From CASFRF01 sp031549345 (lineage in GTDB: Bacteria > Verrucomicrobiota > Lentisphaeria > Victivallales > Victivallaceae): a stretch of DNA of 64,000 nt. Both the position numbers and the translations under genes were made by a program. Shown one piece after another: positions 23,065-32,834 of the stretch. Numbering within the stretch: the first letter of the stretch is position 1; each line of letters begins with the position of its first letter. The stretch spans positions 186,001 through 250,000 of the forward strand of contig JAVBPY010000006.1 in NCBI GenBank assembly GCA_031549345.1. Direction: 5' to 3'. Below the pieces are notes generated by a model, which saw nothing but the letters and a program-made list of their open reading frames with translations, was not told the DNA's origin and did no database searches.

Positions 23065-23550
23065 ATGATGAAAATTCTGCTTATCAACGGTCCGAATCTT
23101 CAGCTGCTCGGGCGGCGCGAGCCCGCCGTTTACGGGACGACGACGCTTGCGTCCATTGTCGCCGGGTTGCGTTTTTCGGCGGCGGAGCTTGGATTTGAGC
23201 TGGTGGATTTCCAGTCGAATGTGGAAGGCGAGCTTGTCGGGCGGATCGGCGATGTTCTCGGCGACGATTCCGTCGCGGGACTGATCGTCAATCCAGGCGC
23301 CTACACCCACACAAGCATTGCGTTGCGCGATGCGCTCGCAGCCGCCGGAAAGCCGGCGATCGAGGTTCATTTGTCCAATACCGCGCGCCGGGAAGAGTTC
23401 CGGCAGCGGTCTTACACCGCGCCGGTTTGTCTTGGCAGCATCACCGGTTGCGGCGCATATGGTTATACGCTGGCGTTGCTGGCGTTGAACGAACATTTGA
23501 AAATGTCGGACTCCGGCCCCCATGTCGCCGGAACAAGCCCGAAACCCTAA
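23065..23550 (+). CDS. aroQ: Type II 3-dehydroquinate dehydratase
   Basis: Third step of the shikimate pathway: 3-dehydroquinate to 3-dehydroshikimate. The 161-aa product has the type II signature INGPNLQLLGRREPAVYG, with the catalytic Tyr in that stretch, then NPGAYTHTSIALRDAL and EVHLSN. Most members read NLNLLG, so Gln replaces the second Asn. The start is one of two adjacent ATGs (23065 or 23068). The promoter position implies a leaderless message. It is followed after 19 nt by accB. Confidence 0.95.
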   Translation: MMKILLINGPNLQLLGRREPAVYGTTTLASIVAGLRFSAAELGFELVDFQSNVEGELVGRIGDVLGDDSVAGLIVNPGAYTHTSIALRDALAAAGKPAIEVHLSNTARREEFRQRSYTAPVCLGSITGCGAYGYTLALLALNEHLKMSDSGPHVAGTSPKP

Positions 23551-23569
23551 CCCAGGAACCGAATCCATT

Positions 23570-24031
23570 ATGAAAATCGAAGAAATCAAGACAATTGTGC
23601 GCCTGATGTCCGAAAACGACTTGACCGAATTCAAGGTCGAGGCTGATTCCTACAGCCTTTGCATCAAACGCGGCAACACCGGCGCGCCGATGATCGTTTC
23701 CGCCCCCGCGCCTGTTCCGGTTTCCGCGGCTCCTGCGGCTCCGGTTGCTCCTGCGGCTGTCGCGGCTCCTGCGGCTCCCGCGGTTGCCGCGGCCCCGGTT
23801 GTAACGATCGATTCCCCGTTGGTGGGCACATTTTACCGTTCTCCGTCGCCGGACGCTCCGGCGTTCGTGAAAGTGGGCGACCGTATTTCCGTCGATATGG
23901 TCATCGGTATTATCGAGGCGATGAAGGTCATGAACGAGATCAAGGCCGAAAAGAGCGGCATCGTCAAGGAAATTCTGGTGCAGAACGCGCAGCCGGTCGA
24001 ATACGGGCAGGCGCTGATCGTGATCGAATAA
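23570..24031 (+). CDS. accB: Biotin carboxyl carrier protein of acetyl-CoA carboxylase
   Basis: Carries biotin between the carboxylase and carboxyltransferase halves of acetyl-CoA carboxylase. The 153-aa protein has an N-terminal interaction segment (MKIEEIKTIVRLMSENDL), an Ala/Pro-rich flexible linker (about 43-78) and a biotinyl domain with K119 in the EAMKVMNEI motif. An upstream GTG at 23522 lies inside aroQ and is rejected. It is immediately followed by accC, forming the classic accBC pair that feeds malonyl-CoA to FAS II. Confidence 0.97.
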   Translation: MKIEEIKTIVRLMSENDLTEFKVEADSYSLCIKRGNTGAPMIVSAPAPVPVSAAPAAPVAPAAVAAPAAPAVAAAPVVTIDSPLVGTFYRSPSPDAPAFVKVGDRISVDMVIGIIEAMKVMNEIKAEKSGIVKEILVQNAQPVEYGQALIVIE

Positions 24032-24050
24032 CCGAAAGAGTCCCCGCAAG

Positions 24051-25432
<1,382 letters not shown>

Positions 25433-25436
<4 letters not shown>

Positions 25437-25909
25437 GACAACCCGAAAAGAAGACTGCCGTTCCCGGCGCGTCGCCGCGGATGGCGGTCACCCAGAAGGT
25501 GGACGATTCCAACGGCATGGGCGAAATCCAGATTCATGAAAATGTCATTGCTTCGCTCGCCCTCCGTGCGGTGCGGGAAATCGAAGGGGTTTCCCGGCTT
25601 GCGGCGGGATCGATCGTGGACAGCATCGCCGATTTTGTCGGCGGCCGCCGTCAGCAGGGGCGTTCCGTTGCCATTGAGATGTTGCCGGAAGGACGCGTTT
25701 CGATTCAGCTCAAGGTCATCCTGACGTTCGGCGCGCGGATTCCGGAAATCGCTCCGGCCATTCAGCGCAAGGTGATCGAAACGGTGGAATCGGCCACCGG
25801 GATGACCGTCGTCAAGGTCAATATCCTTGTACAGGAATACGAAGCCGACCGTACGGAAGAAGACATGCCGGAAGATGACATGATCGACATTCCGAACACG
25901 CTCGGATAA
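25433..25909 (+). CDS. Asp23/Gls24-family envelope stress protein
   Basis: A 158-aa member of the Asp23/Gls24 (DUF322) family. The core from about 30 to 140 contains GEIQIHENVIASLALRAVREIEGV and VNILVQEYE, both typical. In Firmicutes these proteins coat the inner face of the membrane through AmaP and respond to envelope stress. A divergent Ser/Pro-rich N-terminus and an acidic tail flank the core. It overlaps accC (ATGA), as Asp23-family genes often do next to accBC, and precedes an AmaP-like gene. Exact role unknown. Confidence 0.88.
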
Positions 25910-25933
25910 TACAAAAGATCCGGAGGTGCGTCC

Positions 25934-26482
25934 ATGTGGGAAATGCTTCAGAACTATTTTCATGTTCTTTTGCAGGATAGGTTCAACAGCGGCTACATCG
26001 CCGGTCTTGCGGCGGCGCTCGTTATCATTCTTCTTTTTCTTTTCCTGCGCACTGTTCTTGTGTTCCGCTTTCGCGAGCGGAGCACAAAACTTTTGATCGT
26101 ACGCACAGAAAGGGGAAAGAACGTTATTTCCGCGGATGTGCTGGTTGCCTCCATAGGGAACGCATTGCGCCGGTTTCCGACCCTCGCATTGCACGAGGTG
26201 AAGATTCGGCAAATCGGCGGAAACGCTCGGGGATACCATTTGATTTTGGAGTGTGGTTTTGACGCCAGCCAGGGAGATTCCTTTCCTGAATGTTCGAGCA
26301 AAATGCGCGAGGCGCTTTTTGCCGCACTGAGCGAGGAATTTGAAATCCACAACCTCCGGCGCATCGATGTTCATCTGGAGGACTATCGCCCGGATACCGC
26401 CGCTGTCGAGCACGCTCTTGCGCCGCGTGAACGAATCGCGCTCCCGGGGGACGACGATACCTCCTCCGATATGGGCGCATAG
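25934..26482 (+). CDS. Membrane-anchored protein, AmaP-like
   Basis: A 182-aa protein with an N-terminal segment, one strong membrane helix at about 20-42 (YIAGLAAALVIILLFLFLR) and a cytosolic domain that itself resembles the Asp23 fold (ADVLVASIGNALRRFP; EIHNLRRIDVHLEDY). The acidic C-terminus ends DDDTSSDMGA. By position after an Asp23-family gene it is the likely anchor for that protein, as AmaP is in Staphylococcus. The family call is from architecture and context. CCGGAGGTG precedes the start. Confidence 0.7.
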   Translation: MWEMLQNYFHVLLQDRFNSGYIAGLAAALVIILLFLFLRTVLVFRFRERSTKLLIVRTERGKNVISADVLVASIGNALRRFPTLALHEVKIRQIGGNARGYHLILECGFDASQGDSFPECSSKMREALFAALSEEFEIHNLRRIDVHLEDYRPDTAAVEHALAPRERIALPGDDDTSSDMGA

Positions 26483-26490
26483 GATTCCCG

Positions 26491-27060
26491 ATGTTTCAGT
26501 TAATTCTTGCCTCCCGTTCGCCGCGCCGGCAGGCGTTGCTTGCGGGAGCGGGGATTCCCTTCCGGGTAGTGGACGCTGGAGGCGAGGAATGGACCTCCGG
26601 GGCCGTTCCTCGTGAGCTGCCTGCGCTGAATGCGGCGCGTAAGGCGCGCGCCGTGGCGGCGCTTTTTCCCGATGCGTGGGTGATCGGCGCGGATACGATG
26701 ATTCTCTTTGGCGACGAAGCCATTGGAAAGCCGCGCGACCTGGCGGCGGCCGAGGACATCCTTCTGCGCCTCGCCGGAAATACGCACGATGTGCTGACCG
26801 GGATCATGCTCTGTGGCCCGGGCGGGCGCGAGGCTGCGTTCACCGCGGCAACTTCCGTAACATTTCTTCCGTTTGGCCGGGAATTGGCGCGCCGGTATCT
26901 TTCTTTGGTTCCGGTTCTGGATAAAGCGGGCGCGTATGCTCTGCAGGACCACGGCGAGATGCTCGTTTCGCACGTGAAAGGCGATCCGGACAATGTGGTG
27001 GGGCTTCCCACGCAGACCTTGTTTCCTTTGCTTTGGAAATTGCGCGATGAATGCTCTTGA
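26491..27060 (+). CDS. maf: Maf-family nucleoside triphosphate pyrophosphatase
   Basis: Maf proteins hydrolyse non-canonical or canonical NTPs (dTTP/UTP or m7GTP) to monophosphates, acting as house-cleaning enzymes. The 189-aa product has the N-terminal ASRSPRRQALL motif, VIGADTMILFGDEAIGKP, and LDKAGAYALQDHGEMLVSHVKGDPDNVVGLP. It starts 8 nt after the AmaP-like gene and overlaps the first chromate-transporter gene by 14 nt. The substrate subtype cannot be fixed by eye. Confidence 0.95.
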   Translation: MFQLILASRSPRRQALLAGAGIPFRVVDAGGEEWTSGAVPRELPALNAARKARAVAALFPDAWVIGADTMILFGDEAIGKPRDLAAAEDILLRLAGNTHDVLTGIMLCGPGGREAAFTAATSVTFLPFGRELARRYLSLVPVLDKAGAYALQDHGEMLVSHVKGDPDNVVGLPTQTLFPLLWKLRDECS

Positions 27061-27625
27061 TTCCCTACCCGCCGCTCGGCGATGCTGGGTTTTATTTTAC
27101 GAATTCGTCCGGATTTCGACCTTTGTTATCGGGGGAGGATTTGTTATTATTCCCGCCTCATTGGATATCTTTTGCCGGAAACGCCGCTGGATTACCGAGG
27201 AAGAGTCGCTGGATCTGATAGCCATGACTCAATCTGTCCCAGGGGTTCTGGCGTGCAACGCGGCGATCTTCATCGGGTTCCGCGTTGCCGGATTCCGCGG
27301 CGCGTTGAGTGCGTTGTGGGGCGCCGTTCTTCCGCCTTTGGTCATCATCACCCTCCTTGCATCGGGCTTGGCGGGGCTGGATCGCGACAATGCCGTCCTC
27401 CGGGGGATGTTTACCGGCGTAATCGCCGGCATTACAGGCATGGTGTTGGCGCTGGTGATCCGGAATGGCCGGAAGACGCTTCTTTCCCCCTTCGCGTGGC
27501 TTGTTGGTTTGGGGTGTTTTTGCGGCGTGGCGTTGCTCCGCCTCTCGCCGGGGTGGTTGATTCTGCTCGCGGTTGCCGCCGGGATATTCGACATGGTCCG
27601 GGTGGCGCGTCATGGGCGTATTTGA
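27047..27625 (+). CDS. Chromate transporter family protein, N-terminal-type half
   Basis: A 192-aa integral membrane protein of the CHR family, the short form in which two separate genes replace the long fused ChrA. Visible features: FVIGGGFVIIPASLDIF, the SVPGVLACNAAIFIGF motif that corresponds to the conserved SPGPxxxN signature, and five or six hydrophobic segments. ATG 27047 (MNALDSLP) is chosen over the upstream 26993 frame, which is inside maf. It overlaps both neighbours by 14 nt, so the pair is translated together. Chromate as substrate is only a family label; related short pairs have unknown natural anions. Confidence 0.85.
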   Translation: MNALDSLPAARRCWVLFYEFVRISTFVIGGGFVIIPASLDIFCRKRRWITEEESLDLIAMTQSVPGVLACNAAIFIGFRVAGFRGALSALWGAVLPPLVIITLLASGLAGLDRDNAVLRGMFTGVIAGITGMVLALVIRNGRKTLLSPFAWLVGLGCFCGVALLRLSPGWLILLAVAAGIFDMVRVARHGRI

Positions 27626-28154
27626 ACTGTACTGGTTGTTTTTTAAATATGGCGTCCTCTGCTTTGGCGGCGGCTACATGCTTGTCCCTTTGCTGAATGC
27701 GGATTTGGTGGAGTCGCGGGGATTGCTGACAGCGGCGGCGTTCGGAGATCTTGTTTCCGTGGCGCAAATTACGCCGGGCCCGATCGCGATCAACACCGCG
27801 ACGTATGTGGGGTATTTGCAACAAGGCGTATTGGGCGCGGTGGTTGCCACCGTGGGAATTGTTACGCCCGCTCTCGTCCTTGTCATTGCCTCCATCCGGC
27901 TTTTGAAGCGTTACGAGGCAACGATATGGGTGCGCGGTTTCCTGCATGGAATCCGCCCCGCGTCGTGGGGACTGATTCTTTCGGCCGCAGTCGTTTTCGG
28001 CCGCCTTTCCGTCTGGGGAGAGGGGGGGCTGAGTTGGAGTGCTGCAATCATTTGTCTTGTCGTCCTGCTTCTTCAACTTCGAACAAAAATTTCCTTTTAC
28101 TGGCTTCTTCTCGGCTCGGCGCTTTTCGGCGCGCTTTTTTGCCGCACCCTATAG
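27612..28154 (+). CDS. Chromate transporter family protein, second half
   Basis: A 180-aa membrane protein and partner of the preceding gene in a two-component CHR transporter. The signature is QITPGPIAINTATYVGY, with an N-terminal FFKYGVLCFGGGYMLVPLL stretch typical of the family. ATG 27612 (MGVFELYW) is inside the previous gene by 14 nt; the upstream 27573 frame is not needed. It is the last gene of the long ftsK-to-chr plus-strand run and is followed directly by a 0.7 kb non-coding region. Confidence 0.85.
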   Translation: MGVFELYWLFFKYGVLCFGGGYMLVPLLNADLVESRGLLTAAAFGDLVSVAQITPGPIAINTATYVGYLQQGVLGAVVATVGIVTPALVLVIASIRLLKRYEATIWVRGFLHGIRPASWGLILSAAVVFGRLSVWGEGGLSWSAAIICLVVLLLQLRTKISFYWLLLGSALFGALFCRTL

Positions 28155-28793
28155 TGCGGGAATCGGGAGGATGGGAGAACAGGGGGCCCTTTGCCCCCCC
28201 TCGGTGCCTTGCGGCGTGAAAGCCCCTGTACCCGTTGTATTATTCGGGGCGGGCTGGAGTGGCTGGATTGGCTGGGTAATGGGGACCGCTCCGAAGAGAT
28301 TCTGTAACACCGCTTCGTTCGGCGCTCGCTCCCTTTGGAGGTGAGCGAGGCGCTCTCTACGCCTGCTTCCGGCCCAAGGGGCTATGCGCCCCCTGGGAAC
28401 CCCGCACAAGGGCGCCGACCTTGAAGCGCCCGCCTTACGGCGGGTTAAAGCGTAGCGCCACACAAAGGCTTGAACGCGGGATCGCGGCGCGAATGAAAGA
28501 GCACTGTTTTGCGCCGCAGCGCAAAACAACTTTGAACGATTAGCGACGAAGCCGCGCGTAGAGCAGCGCAGCCTTCCCCCGCCGTAGCCCCGAATGGGGC
28601 GCAGAGAGGGGGTTGAAGCCGCGTCGCGGCTTCAAGTAAGGCGGCGGAACCGCCGCCGCGACCACGGATAGAACAACCCAGCCCCTCGCAACCCGACCGG
28701 CATCTCGAATAATGAGGGTTGGGGGAGCGCGGTTTTCCCCTGGCGCTCTATCGATCCGCGCTCTTGAGGGTCGTTTCATTTTCTTTTGGGACA
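28155..28793. repeat. Non-coding, hairpin-rich intergenic repeat (long copy)
   Basis: No credible gene is visible in 640 nt between convergent genes. At least five strong hairpins occur: 28429-28444 (CCCGCC stem), 28506-28527 (GTTTTGCGC stem), 28587-28600 (GCCCC-GAAT-GGGGC), 28613-28635 (10 bp) and 28640-28657 (GGCGGCGG stem). Three sequence blocks recur in the same order at 59885-60040: 28173-28208, 28576-28599 (23 of 24 bases identical) and 28725-28751. This suggests a dispersed element, with this the longer copy. No transposase, terminal repeats or target duplication were seen. Confidence 0.65.
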
Positions 28794-28830
28794 AATAAAA
28801 AACCAGAGCGGGAAAGCTCTGGTTTTTATC
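28794..28830 (-). terminator. Terminator after rpmB
   Basis: AACCAGAGC (28801-28809) and GCTCTGGTT (28816-28824) make a perfect 9-bp stem. On the minus strand TTTTTTATTTG follows. T-rich sequence also follows on the plus strand, so it may act both ways. Confidence 0.9.
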
Positions 28831-28855
28831 GCTATGCAAGCGGGAACCGGTGGTA

Positions 28856-29083
28856 TTACGCTTTGGTGTAATTCCCCGTGCGGATGCACTGCGTGCACAT
28901 CTTAACCGAGCAGACGGTACCATTCTCGATGATGCGGACACTCTGAATATTCGGCTTAAAGGTGCGCTTGGTGTTTTTCACCACGTGCATACCGATTCCG
29001 CCGGCTTTCTTGGCCAAGCCCTTGCGGACGATACGACCGCCGACCGTCTTCCGCTTTTCGCAGATCTGGCAGACATTGCTCAT
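28856..29083 (-). CDS. rpmB: 50S ribosomal protein L28
   Basis: A 75-aa basic protein of the large ribosomal subunit. It begins MSNVCQICEKRKTVGG and continues with VKNTKRTFKPNIQSVRI, both typical of L28. Cys pairs (CQIC near the start and CTQC near the end) fit the zinc-binding form of the protein. A terminator follows. The gene is preceded by tRNA-Lys on the same strand, 41 nt upstream. Confidence 0.96.
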   Translation of the reverse strand: MSNVCQICEKRKTVGGRIVRKGLAKKAGGIGMHVVKNTKRTFKPNIQSVRIIENGTVCSVKMCTQCIRTGNYTKA

Positions 29084-29124
29084 TTTCAGCTCCTGTTATC
29101 TCTTTTTTACTTATTGCACAATAA

Positions 29125-29201
29125 TGGTGGGTTGCCTGGGACTCGAACCCAGGACCCCCGCCTTAAAAGGGCGGTGCTCTAACCGGCTGAGCTAGCAACC
29201 C
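29125..29201 (-). tRNA. tRNA-Lys (anticodon UUU)
   Basis: On the minus strand the sequence folds as a full cloverleaf. The acceptor is GGGTTGC paired with GCAACCC, with discriminator A and an encoded CCA end. The D arm contains AGCTCAGCCGGTTAGAGC. The anticodon stem is CCGCC/GGCGG with loop CTTTTAA, giving anticodon TTT. The T arm is CCTGG-GTTCGAA-CCCAGG type. No intron. Confidence 0.97.
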
Positions 29202-29282
29202 ATTAAATACTCTTGAAACAATTCCTTAATGTAACCCGATTTTTGCTTTTTGCAAGTCGCGATACGGACTTTTTTCCTATTT

Positions 29283-31292
29283 TCAGTACTCGCGGCGCAA
29301 GACAAGGAGCGTCCGGCAGGGGAGATAACAGTGCAGGAAGAATCCGTTTCGCGTCGGGACAGGGGAAAATGTTTGCCCCGCGGCCACGTTGCCGAATCCG
29401 CCGAACTGTGGATCGTCGCTGTTTAATTCCAGGCGGTACTTGCCGTGCGGGACCTCGAAACAATAATCCGTACAGGAGTCCGAAGCGTGGAGATTCACAA
29501 TCCAAAGAAGATCGGCACGTTCGAAAATCAAAATCTTATTCCGCTCGTCGCAACGGAGAAGCTGCGGGCGCACCGCATAAAAGGCACGCTGTTCCCCTAC
29601 CAGATGCAGGAGCGCGCGGTCAAAGTCGAGAAGGTAGTGGTAGCGCAGATCGCTCCGTTCCGCAAGAGACCACTGGCGGCGCGCATAGTGGCACGACCAA
29701 CCGTTTTCCTTCCGGGGGAAATCAACCCATTCCGGGTGCCCGAATTCATTGCCCATGAAGTTCAGATACCCATGCCCCGCCGTTCCGATGGTCAGTCCGC
29801 GCGCAAGTTTATGGAGCGCCATCGCCCGGTCGATGAGAATGTGCGGCGAGAAGACGCTCATCGCATCGTACATCGCCGAACCTGCCAGGCGGAACATCGC
29901 CGTCTGCCCCCCCACGATCGATTGATCGTGGCACTCGACGTAGGAGATGGACCGTTCATCCTGGCGGCGATTGGTGAGCTCGTGGTAAATGCCGCCCACG
30001 GGCCAGTATTCGTCCGGAATGTCGAAGAGCTTGAACCACATGTCCGTTACGCCCATGGCAAGGCGGTAGTCGAAGCCCGCGCCGCCTTCTTCCGCGGGGG
30101 AGGCGAGCCCCGGCATTCCGCTCACATCCTCGGCGATGGTTACCGCGTCCGGGCGAACCTGGTGAATGACCTGGTTCGCCAGCGCAAGATAGGTGAACGA
30201 TTCCAAGTCCGCATCGCCGGAAAAGTAATCTTCATAACGGATGAATGTTTTTCCCTGTCCGTGATGATAATACAGCATACTGGTTACGCCGTCGAAGCGA
30301 AAGCCGTCCACCCGGTATTCATCCAACCAGAAACGGCAGTTGGAGAGGAGAAAGTGCAGCACTTCCGGTTTCGCGTAATTAAAAAGCAGCGAATCCCATC
30401 CCGAGTGTTCCCCGCGTCCGCCCTCGTGAAAGTACGCTGTGCGTGTGCCGTCCTGGCGCGCGATTCCCTCCGCTTCGTTCCGGACCGCGTGGGAATGCAC
30501 AAGGTCGATGATGACGCGCAACCCCAAATGGTGGGCTTCATCCACCAGTTCCTTGAACTCGTCCGGCGTGCCGAAACGGCTCGCGATCGAGAAGAAATTC
30601 GCCACATGGTAGCCGAACGAACCGTAGTACGGATGGTTCATCACCGCCATGAGCTGGAGCGTGTTGTACCCCGATTTTACAAGGTAGGGGAGAAGTTTTT
30701 CACGGTATTCCGCAAATGTGCCGACCCGGGGAGCCTCCTGCGCCATGCCCACGTGCGATTCGTAGATAAGCTGCGAAGGAGGGCGCGGCGGCGGGTTGCA
30801 TCGCCATTGGTACGGTTCTTCCGGTGCCCAGACCTGAGCGGAAAAAAGTTTGGTCGCTTCGTCCTGTACCGTGTACCGGGCATAGGCGGGGAGCCGTTCG
30901 CCGGAACCGCCGGGCCAATCCATGCGCAACTTATAGCGTGTCCCGTGGGCAAGTTTTTCCGGAGGAAGTGTAAGCTCCCAGTCCCCGTGATCGTTGATCC
31001 GGCGGAACGCGAAAGCGGGCATAATGCGCCAGTTGTTGCAGTCGCCTGTAAGGTGGATGGCCGTGGCGTTCGGCGCCCATTCGCGGAGTACCCAGTTTGT
31101 CGCGGTGCGGTGAAGACCGTAGTACTCGTGGCCGCTGGCGAAATCGGCGAGCGAACCCTTGCCGTTCGTCAGGCGTTTTTCCATATCGAGCCGCCGCTGG
31201 AGCTGCGCGGCCAGAAACGCGCGATACGGCCCCAGCAGAGGATCGGCCGCCAGAGGCCGCGGCGCGTTGGGCTGGCGTGGGACGCCCTTCAC
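29283..31292 (-). CDS. glgB: 1,4-alpha-glucan branching enzyme, eukaryotic-type (GH13_8)
   Basis: Forms alpha-1,6 branches in glycogen. The 669-aa product has an N-terminal CBM48-like part and a GH13 barrel. Its sequence matches the eukaryotic/GH13_8 subfamily rather than E. coli GlgB: YESHVGMAQEAPRVG, NTLQLMAVMNHPYYGSFGYH, VIIDLVHSHA, FDGVTSMLYYHHG with the catalytic Asp in DGFRFDGV, TIAEDVSGMP, and LNFMGNEFGHPEWVDFPR. The start overlaps the glgA stop by four bases, so it ends a glgP-glgA-glgB operon. The subfamily suggests old horizontal transfer or the GH13_8 type found in some bacterial phyla. Confidence 0.94.
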   Translation of the reverse strand: MKGVPRQPNAPRPLAADPLLGPYRAFLAAQLQRRLDMEKRLTNGKGSLADFASGHEYYGLHRTATNWVLREWAPNATAIHLTGDCNNWRIMPAFAFRRINDHGDWELTLPPEKLAHGTRYKLRMDWPGGSGERLPAYARYTVQDEATKLFSAQVWAPEEPYQWRCNPPPRPPSQLIYESHVGMAQEAPRVGTFAEYREKLLPYLVKSGYNTLQLMAVMNHPYYGSFGYHVANFFSIASRFGTPDEFKELVDEAHHLGLRVIIDLVHSHAVRNEAEGIARQDGTRTAYFHEGGRGEHSGWDSLLFNYAKPEVLHFLLSNCRFWLDEYRVDGFRFDGVTSMLYYHHGQGKTFIRYEDYFSGDADLESFTYLALANQVIHQVRPDAVTIAEDVSGMPGLASPAEEGGAGFDYRLAMGVTDMWFKLFDIPDEYWPVGGIYHELTNRRQDERSISYVECHDQSIVGGQTAMFRLAGSAMYDAMSVFSPHILIDRAMALHKLARGLTIGTAGHGYLNFMGNEFGHPEWVDFPRKENGWSCHYARRQWSLAERSDLRYHYLLDFDRALLHLVGEQRAFYAVRPQLLRCDERNKILIFERADLLWIVNLHASDSCTDYCFEVPHGKYRLELNSDDPQFGGFGNVAAGQTFSPVPTRNGFFLHCYLPCRTLLVLRREY

Positions 31293-32809
31293 CCTTTCAC
31301 CAGGGGGCGCTGAAGCATTTTTTCATAAATGCGGATGTAGTTTCCGGCGGTTACGTCGTGGCTGAAACGTTGTTTCGCCTCTTCCATGATCCGTGAAATA
31401 ACCGGATTTTTTTGTTCCGGGGGCAGTCGGTGAAATGCCATTGCCTGGTCGATGGCCCACGCGAGCCCGCCGGAGTCGTAGGTCTCGAAGCGAAACCCGT
31501 TGCCGGTGCCCGCGGCAAGATCGAGGTGCTCCACCGTGTCGTGCAACCCGCCGGTGTCGTGCACGATCGGAAGCGATCCGTAGTACTGCGACTCCATTTG
31601 CGGAAGACCGCACGGCTCGAACAAGGACGGCATCAACATGAAATCGCTGGCGGCAAAGCCGAGATGCGACAGTTTTTCCTCGAAATCGCAAACCGTTACC
31701 CGGTCGTACAAATCGTGGAACGCGACAATGTCGCGGAAAACTTGCTGGTAACTGCCGTTGGCCACGATCGCGACCTGAAGGTTGTCTTTGTCGTAACGTT
31801 CGATCATCCGGAAAAGGACGTCGGCAAGGAGCTGGCAGCCTTTTTGCACCGGATCCAGGCGTGAAGGCCAGAAAAGGAGCGGCGCGTCGGCATCGATATC
31901 CAGCCCCGTGCGGGACTGGAAGGCGATTTTGTTGCGCCGCTTCATTTCGGCGTGATTGGTTGAATCGTAATTTTTGCTCAGGGCGCTGTCCGTTTCCGGG
32001 CAACTCCCTTCGTCGGGCGCGTTGAGAATGCCGCTGGCGCAGCCGGAATCGGCCTTGGCGATGATCTCCTGGCGCAGGTTCGCGGGGATGAAACTGTGGT
32101 ATCCCTTGGTTACCTCGTCGAGGAAGGTCGGGCTTACCGTATTGATGTAGTGCGACGCGAAAACGCCGGAGGTCATCAAATCGACCGGATTGGTTGAACG
32201 CGTTTCCTCGTAGTTGAACGGAGGACGCGCATAGTATAAATTGCGCCAGAATTCGGCGCTGTCGATTCCCCGGTCTTCGATGTGATCCAACGTTACTTTA
32301 TGCGTGTGAATGTTGTGCACCGTGAACAAGCATGGAATGCCCATCCGGCGGGCGAACGCGGGGATCAGGCCGGTCATCCAGTCGTTGCAGTGAATCAGGT
32401 CGGGGCGCACCAGCGGGATGATGTTGTTGATCACCTCCCGCTGGAAGGCCAGCGAAACCCGGATGCTCTCCGCGTCGTAGTTGCTGTACACCGTGTCGCG
32501 GTAATAGAAAATCCGGTCTTCCGCCAGATGGATGCGGCTGTTGGAGAGATGGCTTACGTATGTGCGCAGTTCGTTGCTCACGAACTTGCCCACATCCACG
32601 TGAAACATGCGCCGGTAATGCGGAAGCGTTACATGCACGTCCGCTCCCTGGCGGAAGAGCGCCGCCACCAGCGACGCCGAAACGTCCGCCAACCCGCCGG
32701 CCTTGGCCCGCAGGTTGTTGCTCATGTTTCCCATGCCGTCGGGCAGGTAGGTAATCTCCGGAGTTACAATCAGAATCCGGGGATTTTCCTTTGCCTTTGT
32801 CTTACGCAT
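31289..32809 (-). CDS. glgA: Glycogen synthase (GT5)
   Basis: Extends alpha-1,4 glucan from a nucleotide-glucose donor. The 506-aa GT-B protein has the N-terminal donor motif KAGGLADVSASL, here preceded by an extra GNMSNNLR stretch, then HCNDWMTGLIPAF, and the C-terminal ASDFMLMPSLFEPCGLPQMESQYYGSLPIVHDTGGL motif (read in two pieces: SDFMLMPSLFEPCGLPQ and YGSLPIVHDTGGLHDTV). GGAGG precedes the ATG. It lies 25 nt after glgP and overlaps glgB. No glgC is in the window, so the ADP- or UDP-glucose source lies elsewhere. Confidence 0.94.
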   Translation of the reverse strand: MRKTKAKENPRILIVTPEITYLPDGMGNMSNNLRAKAGGLADVSASLVAALFRQGADVHVTLPHYRRMFHVDVGKFVSNELRTYVSHLSNSRIHLAEDRIFYYRDTVYSNYDAESIRVSLAFQREVINNIIPLVRPDLIHCNDWMTGLIPAFARRMGIPCLFTVHNIHTHKVTLDHIEDRGIDSAEFWRNLYYARPPFNYEETRSTNPVDLMTSGVFASHYINTVSPTFLDEVTKGYHSFIPANLRQEIIAKADSGCASGILNAPDEGSCPETDSALSKNYDSTNHAEMKRRNKIAFQSRTGLDIDADAPLLFWPSRLDPVQKGCQLLADVLFRMIERYDKDNLQVAIVANGSYQQVFRDIVAFHDLYDRVTVCDFEEKLSHLGFAASDFMLMPSLFEPCGLPQMESQYYGSLPIVHDTGGLHDTVEHLDLAAGTGNGFRFETYDSGGLAWAIDQAMAFHRLPPEQKNPVISRIMEEAKQRFSHDVTAGNYIRIYEKMLQRPLVKG

Positions 32810-32834
32810 CTTGCGCCTCCGGTTCCTGTTGTTG

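Noticed and set aside
28150..28155. TATAGT at the end of the second chromate-transporter gene
   Set aside because: It overlaps the TAG stop, has no -35 at a suitable distance and no gene downstream, so it is probably coincidental unless the repeat is transcribed.
28429..28657. CRISPR array
   Set aside because: The hairpins differ from one another and there are no regularly spaced identical repeats or cas genes.
28155..28793. Short open frames in the intergenic repeat (for example 28149-28529 and 28540-28941 minus)
   Set aside because: No ribosome sites, no family signals, and they run across strong hairpins and the rpmB terminator.
29445..31313. 622-codon plus-strand frame opposite glgB
   Set aside because: Antisense shadow of a well-supported branching enzyme; no ribosome site.
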